Shown here: piece after piece, positions 31,671 through 38,099 of the stretch
Numbering within the stretch: the stretch's first letter is position 1
Layout: the number at the start of each line of letters is the position of its first letter
Assembly: GCF_000972495.1 (NCBI RefSeq)
Contig: NZ_LATM01000037.1
Span: forward strand, 1-38,099
From: Hymenobacter terrenus
Lineage (GTDB): Bacteria; Bacteroidota; Bacteroidia; Cytophagales; Hymenobacteraceae
Length of the DNA: 38,099 bases
Direction of reading: 5' to 3'
Notes under the pieces: generated by a model
Told to the model about the DNA's origin: nothing
The model's input: the letters and a program-made list of their open reading frames with translations, nothing else
Database searches by the model: none
Program-made: the position numbers and the translations under genes

Positions 31671-32216
31671 CTAGTCCTCCACTACATCACCACCAGCCGA
31701 GGCACCTACCGGAGCGTACACGTGCAGGGCTGATTTCAACTCCTTGCGGGCAATGTGGATGCGGTTTTTGACGGTACCAATGGGGATTTGCAGCTTTTCG
31801 GCAATCTCCATGTACTTATAGCCGATGTAATACATCATGAATGGCGTGCGGTAGTCGGTGCCCAGGCCAGCGATGGCCTCGTTGATGTCGCGCACCACAA
31901 AGTCCGACGTGGCGCCGTTGTGGGTAATGTAGTTCTGGTCGGTGTTGAAATACTGAAAATACTCCGTCGAATCGATGTTGGAGCTACGCTTGGTAATCTT
32001 GTTGTAGTTGTTGATGAAGGTGTTGCGCATGATGGTATACAACCACGCCTTCAGGTTGGTACCGGCTTTAAACTTGTCTTTGTTGAGCAGGGCCTTGAGG
32101 AGGGTTTCCTGCACTAAATCCTTGGCATCATCAGCGTCTCGCGTCAAATTCATGGCGGCGGGCCGGAGGGTGAGCGAAATCTTCTGCACTTGCGAGGTGA
32201 ATTCTAGCGAAGTCAT
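31671..32216 (-). CDS. ECF-type RNA polymerase sigma factor
   Basis: The product has 181 residues from ATG 32216 (MTSLEFTSQVQKISL). The frame is open to 32270, but the best -7 element (32255-32248) lies inside that extension, which argues for 32216. Region 2 (LRPAAMNLTRDADDAKDLVQETLLKALL, read in parts; W-L-Y-T-I-M-R-N-T-F-I-N) and region 4 (MMYYIGYKYMEIAEKLQIPIGTVKNRIHIARKEL, read in parts, a helix-turn-helix) are intact. The linker is long. No anti-sigma gene lies beside it. It sits between the CarH/LitR-like regulator and crtI, all on the minus strand, which makes it a candidate activator of the crt promoters. Confidence 0.92.
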   Translation of the reverse strand: MTSLEFTSQVQKISLTLRPAAMNLTRDADDAKDLVQETLLKALLNKDKFKAGTNLKAWLYTIMRNTFINNYNKITKRSSNIDSTEYFQYFNTDQNYITHNGATSDFVVRDINEAIAGLGTDYRTPFMMYYIGYKYMEIAEKLQIPIGTVKNRIHIARKELKSALHVYAPVGASAGGDVVED

Positions 32217-32247
32217 GCTGTTTAGCTTTTCGTGGCCAATTGTTAAA

Positions 32248-32255
32248 CAAATATA
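32248..32255 (-). promoter_or_regulatory. -7 element of the sigma-factor gene
   Basis: On the minus strand TATATTTG (32255-32248) matches TAnnTTTG. A TTTG lies only 12 bases upstream, too close for a standard -33 element. It implies a leader of about 27 bases to ATG 32216. Confidence 0.5.
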
Positions 32256-32442
32256 CGAGGCCCTGGCCAAATGGGATGGTCCCGATGGAAACTATCTTGT
32301 TCGGTACGCCTACTAATCCCGTGCGAACGCGGCAAGGTACATCGGGACGAGCATTCCACTCACTGATTCATCCGGGCCTCGTGTTATCATTCCATGAAGA
32401 AGGCTTCCATTTCCTGAATTCACTTCGCGATAAATCAAGCCA

Positions 32443-33342
32443 TTATGCCGCCATGGGCCCTCTTTCCTTTGCCGCTATCAGCGCCATAAAATCAGTCATG
32501 AGTTCTGGCGAGACGCAATTGCTGGGTAATTCCAGACCTTCCTGCCGGGCGAGGGAGCCGTAGAGCACCAGCAACGCCCGGGGGAACAGGGCCTTGATTT
32601 CGCGGGCATATTCGGCCACGCGGCCGCGCTCGGGCTGGGTAGTGAGCACTGTGACAACGGCATCGGGACGATACGAGGGCCCGACCTCGGCCATACCAGA
32701 GGTGGGCATGCTTTGGCCCAGGTAAAGGGTGTGCTGGCCACGCGCCCGCAATAAGTAGTTCATGAACAGCAGGCCCAGTTCGTGCAGCTCATCGGCGGGA
32801 AGAAACAGGAGCCAGCGGCGGGCCGTCATGGGCACGCTGGGCAGAGCATCGGTAGCGGCCAGAATTTTTTGGCGCAGTAAGTGGGCCAGCATATGCTCCT
32901 GGGCCACGTCGACGGTACCGGCCATCCACATCAGTCCAATGCGCTGAAGAAGCGGGTAGGCAACTCGCAGCATCGTGTTTTCGAAGCCCAGGTGGTGGAC
33001 GGCATCGTTTAGCAACTGGCGGAGGCGGGGCTCGTCGAAGCTAAGCATGGCGGTTAGCAGGGAGTTTACCTGGCGGTGGTAGTCGTGGGCATCGTCGCAG
33101 CAGGCCATCACGGCTTCGGTCATTTCGGCATCGCTGAGGCGGGCAACCTGCGAAATCCGCTGACCCCGACCACACAGCGTGGTCACGTTGAGCAACCGAC
33201 GCAGGTCGTCGTCGCAATACATGCGGATGTTGGTAGTAGTGCGCACCGGACGCAGCAGGCCATAGCGCTGTTCCCACATCCGAATGGTGTGCGCCTTAAT
33301 GCCTGAAAGCTGCTCTAAGGCACTGATGGAGAAATGGCCCAT
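32443..33342 (-). CDS. MerR-family regulator with B12-binding domain, CarH/LitR-like photoreceptor candidate
   Basis: The product has 299 residues. The MerR winged helix is at 1-70 (FSISALEQLSGIKAHTIRMWEQRYGLL). A four-helix segment (about 90-165) holds W139 followed after nine residues by E149-H150 (WMAGTVDVAQEH). This W-x9-EH motif contacts the adenosyl group in CarH. A Rossmann-like cobalamin domain (about 175-290) holds E185-L-H187-E-L-G190, the ExHxxG motif whose His is the lower cobalt ligand. With both motifs intact, adenosylcobalamin binding and light-sensitive DNA binding are likely, as in CarH of Thermus and Myxococcus and LitR of Streptomyces. Genes downstream are the sigma factor and crtI/crtB, with crtZ just upstream. 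It probably represses carotenoid genes in the dark. Light sensing is inferred. Confidence 0.88.
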   Translation of the reverse strand: MGHFSISALEQLSGIKAHTIRMWEQRYGLLRPVRTTTNIRMYCDDDLRRLLNVTTLCGRGQRISQVARLSDAEMTEAVMACCDDAHDYHRQVNSLLTAMLSFDEPRLRQLLNDAVHHLGFENTMLRVAYPLLQRIGLMWMAGTVDVAQEHMLAHLLRQKILAATDALPSVPMTARRWLLFLPADELHELGLLFMNYLLRARGQHTLYLGQSMPTSGMAEVGPSYRPDAVVTVLTTQPERGRVAEYAREIKALFPRALLVLYGSLARQEGLELPSNCVSPELMTDFMALIAAKERGPMAA

Positions 33343-33359
33343 TTGAATTAGTTAAAACC

Positions 33360-33380
33360 ATCTAAATAAAGGATTTAGAT
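33360..33380. promoter_or_regulatory. palindromic operator candidate before the CarH-like gene
   Basis: ATCTAAAT (33360-33367) and ATTTAGAT (33373-33380) form a perfect inverted repeat with a 5-base centre, 18 bases upstream of the ATG. A second similar stretch, TTAGATAAAGTTTAG, lies at about 33407-33421. Position and symmetry suit autoregulation by the dimeric MerR-type product. Confidence 0.45.
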
Positions 33381-33544
33381 TTGTAAAAGCTGATAATTTG
33401 AATTAATTAGATAAAGTTTAGTCTGACGCCTCCTGCCAGCGTTTAAGCTGAGGGTTGAAATCTATAATGATAAAGCTCAACATTCATACCCAGAGAATGT
33501 TGAGGGTGCGACAATAGCAAAGGCATGGATAGGCAAATTGTTTT

Positions 33545-34033
33545 CTAAGCACTTTGAATTTTATCCCTTCTATTGCGCAATTGTTTTTTGGCCAATTGCA
33601 AATACTTAGGTGATACCCACAGCAGGCCAAATTCGGCCGAGCCATCGCGGCCGGTGGTTTTATGATGGGTTTTGTGCGCCATATTGAGGGCTCTCAGGTA
33701 GGTGTTTTGCGATTTTTTCCAGAAGCGTAACCGTCCGTGGATTAACACGTCATGGACAAAAAAGTATACAGTGCCGTAGGCCGCGATGCCCACGCCTACC
33801 CAAAACCACCAGCGGGCACCATCCTCACCAGTGATAACAAGGGCGGCCGAAATGCCCCCGTAGATCAGGAAAAACAGGTCGTTGCGTTCCACGGGGTGCG
33901 GGTGGCGCACATGGTGCGAGCGGTGCAGAAACCAGAGCGGGCCATGCTGCACAAACTTGTGCATGAACCACGCCCAAAATTCCATGAATCCGAAGGTGGC
34001 GAGGGTGATGCCAAGAGCGGTCAATGCTGTCAT
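33545..34033 (-). CDS. crtZ: beta-carotene hydroxylase CrtZ
   Basis: This membrane di-iron hydroxylase of the fatty-acid hydroxylase superfamily would add 3-hydroxyl groups to beta-ionone rings. It has 162 residues, with three to four hydrophobic stretches. All four His motifs are present: H25-KFVQ-H30, H37-RS-HH (LHRSHH), H94-DVLI-H99 (FVHDVLIHGR) and H120-KT-HH (AHKTHHK). This is the CrtZ pattern and length. Together with crtW it predicts hydroxy-keto carotenoids. It is the first gene of the pigment region, 202 bases upstream of the CarH-like gene and followed by no clear terminator. Confidence 0.92.
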   Translation of the reverse strand: MTALTALGITLATFGFMEFWAWFMHKFVQHGPLWFLHRSHHVRHPHPVERNDLFFLIYGGISAALVITGEDGARWWFWVGVGIAAYGTVYFFVHDVLIHGRLRFWKKSQNTYLRALNMAHKTHHKTTGRDGSAEFGLLWVSPKYLQLAKKQLRNRRDKIQSA

Positions 34034-34078
34034 GCGGAAGTAACCACAACGGGAAAAAGGTTGTTTGAATAGGAAGTC

Positions 34079-34126
34079 AAAACGCCGTCCCGCCCCCCAT
34101 GATACAGGGGAATGGAACGGCGTTTT
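34079..34126. terminator. terminator between enoyl-CoA hydratase and crtZ
   Basis: AAAACGCCGT (34079-34088) pairs with ACGGCGTTTT (34117-34126), with a possible inner C5/G4 stem. It lies 34 bases past the hydratase stop on the minus strand and 45 bases before crtZ, so it separates crtZ from the upstream gene. Confidence 0.75.
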
Positions 34127-34160
34127 TCTCTTCTGGGCTACTAAGAAACGGATTTCTGCG

Positions 34161-34967
34161 CTACCAGCCTATCTTTTCCTTGTTGAGGAAAGCGGCAATG
34201 CCACGGCGGCAGTCCTCCGAACCGCGGGCTTCGGCGTTGCTCTGGGCGGCGTAGCGCAGGCTTTCTTCCAGGGCGAGTTCGGGCAGGCGGGCCAGCATCT
34301 CCTTGGTCACCTCCATGCTCTGGGCCGAATTTTCGCGGCACAGGCGCTGGGCGTACTCGTGTACGGTAGTGGCCAATTCTTCTTTCGAAACCAAGAAGGT
34401 AATAAGCCCCATATCCAAGGCCGCCTGGGCCGAGACGGGGTCCCCGCTGAGCAGGAGTTGCTTGGTGCGGGCCTCGCCAATTTTGCGCAGCAAAAACACG
34501 CTGACAATAGCGGGCAGGAAACCTATTTTCACCTCGGTATAGCCAAACTTAGCCTCGTGTACAGCAAAGGTGAGGTCGCAGATGGCCGCCAGGCCGCAGC
34601 CACCGGCGAGGGCGTGGCCCTGCACTTGGCCGATAACCACCTTTTTGAGTGTGTAAATCTGGTGGAAGAGCTGCATGAGATGGGTGCTGTCTTCCAGATT
34701 ATCGGTGTAGCCGAAGCCTTGCAAGTCCTGAATGTAAGCTAGATCGGCGCCGGCGCAGAATACATCACCGGCCGCACGCAGCACGATAACCTTAACGGTC
34801 TCATCGTTTTCGGCGAACTCGAAAGCGTGCTTCAGCTCGGTTACTACATCGGCATTCAGAGCGTTACGCTTGTCGGGGCGGTTGAGGGTAATGTAGCCGA
34901 TGCGGTCCTGGGCTTCGTAGCGGATATAGCGAAGGGCTTCAAGTTCGGGAGTGAGCAGGTCTTCCAT
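34161..34967 (-). CDS. enoyl-CoA hydratase/isomerase family, methylglutaconyl-CoA hydratase-like
   Basis: This 268-residue crotonase-fold enzyme starts at ATG 34967 (MEDLLTPELEALRYI). The frame is open to 35045 without similarity. The family core is ITLNRPDKRNALNADVV (about 29-45). The oxyanion-hole loops are AAGDVFCAGADLAYIQ and GHALAGGCGLAAICD, and FGYTEVKIGFLPAIVS has the second acid/base Glu. The first catalytic Glu of classical hydratases is replaced by Gly (GGCGLA instead of GGGCELA), as in LiuC-type methylglutaconyl-CoA hydratases of leucine breakdown. Exact substrate uncertain. It stands alone, with a terminator after it. Confidence 0.9.
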   Translation of the reverse strand: MEDLLTPELEALRYIRYEAQDRIGYITLNRPDKRNALNADVVTELKHAFEFAENDETVKVIVLRAAGDVFCAGADLAYIQDLQGFGYTDNLEDSTHLMQLFHQIYTLKKVVIGQVQGHALAGGCGLAAICDLTFAVHEAKFGYTEVKIGFLPAIVSVFLLRKIGEARTKQLLLSGDPVSAQAALDMGLITFLVSKEELATTVHEYAQRLCRENSAQSMEVTKEMLARLPELALEESLRYAAQSNAEARGSEDCRRGIAAFLNKEKIGW

Positions 34968-35774
34968 AGGGAGCGGGAACAGCGCGGACGGATGGTTGTA
35001 GCAATGATGCCCACCGGAATGGAATGGTGGCATCCATGAAGGCAATTAACGCAGAAAATGTACAGATGGACTATCTCACTCGGTCGGCGGGGGCTTAATG
35101 ACGGTAGAAATCAGCGGGAGGAGGGTTGAAAGCAACTCGTTGGGGCTGAGGCTAAGGTTGCCTGGTGGGAGCGCCCGGCTCCCCTGACCCTTGGGCTGTG
35201 AGACGCGACCGATGCTTAGGGCAGTGCTAAATTTTGTCTAGCATTAATAAAATGCCATTTGGAGGTGGTCACTGTTTTTGGTTCGTTGGACCATGTTTCT
35301 TTCCCGTTCATCACTAAATAGGGCCATGCGTTTGGGCACAGCCACTCCGAGGGCAATCTTTGCAGAAGCTAATAATCCTTTGTTTTTCAATCCATTCTAC
35401 TATTCACGCTTTATGGAAAAAATTTCTATGGATAGTGTTAGGAACGGTGTACCTCTTTCAAGAGAGACGACGAAACACTTAGCCGCCCGGACGGCTAGAA
35501 GCGACGCAAGCTAGTCCTCTAGTCCTATATAATCGCCACTAAAATAACTATTGGGAGCACACCCGATGTGTAGAGCAAGAACAAGCTTGCCCTCACAGTA
35601 CGGAGACCGACAACAATCACTGGGAATTCTTAAGTGATTCAGACACAGAATGGGAACTGGCCACGCCATAATTCACGTCTCATTCCCATCTCGGACACTT
35701 TTCGAAGCTGATACTGAAAAGCTTCTACTAAGAGATAATCATTATCCATTCACCAAATCAATCTTTTCTTACAA
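34968..35774. other. about 800 bases without a convincing gene
   Basis: The only plus-strand frame of note (35278-35514, 78 codons) has no recognisable motif, signal or promoter and I do not call it. A short perfect palindrome GATAAT-C-ATTATC lies at 35734-35746, and GAAGCT/AGCTTC (35704-35725) could form a small hairpin. Both are in the 5' region of the protease gene. The rest shows no feature I can name. Confidence 0.5.
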
Positions 35775-38099
35775 ATGAAAAACTGTATCCTCTTATTTCT
35801 CACCCTGCTATCGGTTGCTCCCGCCTGGGCACAGCCGGAGCTGAAGCCCATTGCGCGTGAAGTGGCTAGCCGCCAACGTGGGAAGGCTGTCTTCACCGCA
35901 GCCAACGACCTGTTCACCCTGAATACCAAGACGAAGGATACGCAGATGCGGGCCATCAGCGAAGCTGTTTCGGAAGCCAGCATCCTGGAACTACAGCCGG
36001 CCAGCCAGGAGCAATTGTTAGCTCAGCGCCCAACCAACCTGTCGCTGCGCCTGCCCACCGAACAAGGGGCGCTCGATTTGCAGCTCTACCAAGTAAACCC
36101 TTTTGCTGAAGGCTTTTCCGTGTCTACTTCCAGCGGGAAAACGTCCATCAAAACTCCAGGCATCCATTACCGGGGCATCATCAAGGGCGACGACCAATCC
36201 ATTGTTGCCATCAGCGTATATGATAACGACGTGATGGGCTTGGTGGCCGATGCACGGGGCAACCGCGTACTAGGCCGGATAGGTGAGGCAGGTAACCAAT
36301 ACGTTTTGTATAACGATAAGAATCTTAAGCAAAAGTTCGATTTTGAATGCAAATCAGATGGGCTGAAGCAACTCCGTCAGGAACCCGACCCTTTCAATTC
36401 CCCAAATGCCGCTCGCACAACGGCGAGTAAGTGCGTACGACTGTATTGGGAAGCGGCCTACGAGTTGTACACTAACAAGGGCAGTAACACGGCCAACGTC
36501 GTGAACTACCTGAGTGGTTTGTTTAACCAGTCCAAACTCATTTACGACAACGACGGTATCGGCGTCACCTTGTCGGAGATTTTCGTTTGGGACACGCAAG
36601 ACCCGTACGGTCGAAGCTTAGACAACTTCGGAAGAGCCCGGACTTCTTTCAACGGAGACGTGGCCCACCTGATTAGCTTGGGAAGCTCGGGGGTAGCCTG
36701 GGTGAACGGCGTCTGCCAGACGCCGTACCGGTACGCTTACAGCGGCATTTACGCCAACTATAGCAATTTGCCTACTTACTCCTGGAGTGTGAACGTGATA
36801 ACTCACGAGCAGGGCCACGTCTTTGGCTCGACCCACACGCACTCGTGTGCCTGGAACGGCAACAACACGGCCATTGATAGCTGCGTCCCGACCGGAGGCT
36901 GCGCCTCGGCCGAAGGGTCCCGGCCGGCGGCCGGCGGCACTGTCATGAGCTACTGCCACCAGACCTCGGTGGGTGTCAACTTCGCCAATGGCTTTGGCCC
37001 ACAGCCCCGGCAGCGCATCATTAACGCCCTCAATGCCACTACCTGCTTGGCGGCTAGTTGCCCCGGCACGGGCCCCGTCACCCCTCCCCCACCTGCCACG
37101 GGCTATTGCACCAGCAACGGCACGAGCGTAAGCCAGGAGTGGCTGGCGTTGGTCCAGTTGGGTAGCATCAATCGCTCATCGGGCGCCGATGGTGGCTACT
37201 ACGATGGCACGGCTACCAGCACCAACATTGCAGCCGGCAGCAGCCAGACCATCAACTTCGCGGCGGGCTTTTCGGGTACCGTGCGCGATGAGTACGTGAA
37301 AGTGTACGCCGACTGGAACCAGAACAACGTGTTTACCGATGCCAACGAAGCCATTGTTTCGGCCCCCGCCAGCAGCAGCAACGCAACCCGCTCGGCCAAC
37401 TTCACAGTGCCAACCAACGCTAAACTCGGCAAGACCCGCTTGCGCGTGGTATTGAGCGCGGCCAGCGCCACCGCCAGCTGTGGCGCCTATGCCGCCGGCG
37501 AAACCGAAGACTACAGCGTTAACGTGACGGCCGCCACACCGCCACCGCCCGTTGTGACCTGCCCCAGCCAAGGCACCAGCCAGGCTAATGAGCACATCGA
37601 TTACGTGTCCATTGGCGCCATCACCCGCTCGTCGGGCGCCGATGGCGGCTACTATGACGGCACGGCCAGTACCAGCAGCGCCACCGCCGGTAGCACCCAA
37701 ACCATCACCCTGAGCGCCGGCTTGCCCACTGGGGCACGCACCGAGTACTGGAGCATCTACGCCGACTGGGACCAGAACGGCACCCTCGACGCCAGCGAGC
37801 TGGTCAACTCCAGCACCTCGACCACCGACGCCAATTTTACGGCCACCTTCACCGTGCCCGCTACTGCTAAACTCGGCAAGGCCCGCCTGCGCGTCATCAT
37901 GAGCTCGGTTAACACGACTACGGGCTGTGGCACTTATGCTGCCGGCGAGACGGAAGACTATAGCCTCAACGTGACGGCCGCCACGCCGCCCCCGCCCCCC
38001 GGCGGCCCAGCAGCTGGTTGCGTCAGCCAAGGCACCAGCCAGAGCAGTGAATACCTCGCTTATGTGCGCGTAGCAACTCCGAACGGCTCCTTCAGCCGG
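35775..38099 (+). CDS. secreted metzincin zinc protease with GEVED domains, cut by the window end
   Basis: 775 codons are visible without a stop, and the frame runs off the right edge. ATG 35775 begins a clean signal peptide (KNCILLFLTLLSVAPAWAQ). A propeptide-like region to about residue 200 and a catalytic domain (about 215-430) follow. The zinc motif is H344-EQGH348-VFGSTH354 (HExxHxxGxxH) and the Met-turn is MSYCH at M391. Together they define a metzincin, closest to the reprolysin-like (M12B-type) secreted proteases of Bacteroidota. Proline-rich linkers then join repeated domains of about 149 residues ending GETEDYS, the GEVED type (from residues 444 and about 594, a third just starting). 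A C-terminal type IX secretion signal would be expected beyond the window. Confidence 0.9.
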   Translation, partial: MKNCILLFLTLLSVAPAWAQPELKPIAREVASRQRGKAVFTAANDLFTLNTKTKDTQMRAISEAVSEASILELQPASQEQLLAQRPTNLSLRLPTEQGALDLQLYQVNPFAEGFSVSTSSGKTSIKTPGIHYRGIIKGDDQSIVAISVYDNDVMGLVADARGNRVLGRIGEAGNQYVLYNDKNLKQKFDFECKSDGLKQLRQEPDPFNSPNAARTTASKCVRLYWEAAYELYTNKGSNTANVVNYLSGLFNQSKLIYDNDGIGVTLSEIFVWDTQDPYGRSLDNFGRARTSFNGDVAHLISLGSSGVAWVNGVCQTPYRYAYSGIYANYSNLPTYSWSVNVITHEQGHVFGSTHTHSCAWNGNNTAIDSCVPTGGCASAEGSRPAAGGTVMSYCHQTSVGVNFANGFGPQPRQRIINALNATTCLAASCPGTGPVTPPPPATGYCTSNGTSVSQEWLALVQLGSINRSSGADGGYYDGTATSTNIAAGSSQTINFAAGFSGTVRDEYVKVYADWNQNNVFTDANEAIVSAPASSSNATRSANFTVPTNAKLGKTRLRVVLSAASATASCGAYAAGETEDYSVNVTAATPPPPVVTCPSQGTSQANEHIDYVSIGAITRSSGADGGYYDGTASTSSATAGSTQTITLSAGLPTGARTEYWSIYADWDQNGTLDASELVNSSTSTTDANFTATFTVPATAKLGKARLRVIMSSVNTTTGCGTYAAGETEDYSLNVTAATPPPPPGGPAAGCVSQGTSQSSEYLAYVRVATPNGSFSR
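37104..38099 (+). repeat. tandem GEVED-domain coding repeats
   Basis: The GETEDY codons recur at 37497 and 37944, a 447-base period. RSSGADGGYYDGTA is encoded twice with near-identical DNA (about 37170-37210 and 37626-37666), and the TAATPPPP linker is also repeated. A third unit begins near 38023 (SQGTSQ) and is cut. Close DNA identity suggests recent duplication or recombination. Confidence 0.8.

Noticed and set aside
33376..33383. TAGATTTG as a plus-strand promoter
   Set aside because: It matches TAnnTTTG, but no plus-strand gene follows for more than 2 kb and it lies within the palindrome proposed as operator.
35278..35514. 78-codon plus-strand frame as a small gene
   Set aside because: No recognisable motif, no promoter element at a suitable distance and mixed composition; could be chance in non-coding DNA.
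37104..38099. Tandem repeats as a CRISPR or mobile repeat
   Set aside because: The repeats are in frame within one gene and encode GEVED domains.

Overview
The window looks like a chromosomal segment of a GC-rich, pigmented member of the Bacteroidota, most likely the Cytophagales and close to Hymenobacter. The grounds are: a complete Bacteroidota-type division and cell-wall (dcw) cluster; TAnnTTTG-type -7 promoter elements and no obvious Shine-Dalgarno sites; a TonB receptor / HYC_CC_PP / HMA metal module typical of this phylum; keto- and hydroxy-carotenoid genes; and a secreted metzincin with GEVED domains. The genus is inferred from style and was not tested by a search.

Layout. Positions 1-5104 hold unlinked genes: a secreted DUF4097-like protein (minus), an MBL-fold hydrolase, a small secreted protein, a YebC-family protein and a membrane acyltransferase (all plus). 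A 31-bp perfect hairpin (5224-5290) separates the acyltransferase from the dcw cluster. Positions 5300-22281 are the dcw cluster, all on the minus strand, in transcription order mraZ-rsmH-ftsL-ftsI-murE-mraY-murD-ftsW-murG-murC-ftsQ-ftsA-ftsZ. It makes the lipid-linked peptidoglycan precursor and the core of the divisome. Upstream of mraZ there is a good promoter whose -33 element overlaps three 10-bp-spaced TGGT boxes, which look like MraZ autoregulatory sites.

Positions 22600-25972 (plus) are a three-gene metal module: a Cys-rich HYC_CC_PP protein, a TonB-dependent receptor and a periplasmic HMA protein. It meets the next region tail to tail at a 198-bp nested palindrome carrying a terminator.

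Positions 26176-34033 (all minus) are an isoprenoid/carotenoid region: crtZ, a CarH/LitR-like MerR-B12 regulator, an ECF sigma factor, crtI, crtB, an unknown TPR-like protein, ispH, a DHCW-type cupin and crtW. The regulator keeps both the W-x9-EH and ExHxxG motifs of adenosylcobalamin photoreceptors. The order regulator, ECF sigma factor, crt genes resembles the litR-litS arrangement of Streptomyces. I think this is the most interesting part of the window: a candidate light- and B12-controlled pigment locus. No lycopene cyclase is present in the window.

An enoyl-CoA hydratase (34161-34967, minus), about 800 bases without a convincing gene, and the first 775 codons of a secreted metzincin with GEVED repeats (plus, running off the right edge) complete the window. 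I saw no tRNA, rRNA, CRISPR array, transposase or phage gene.
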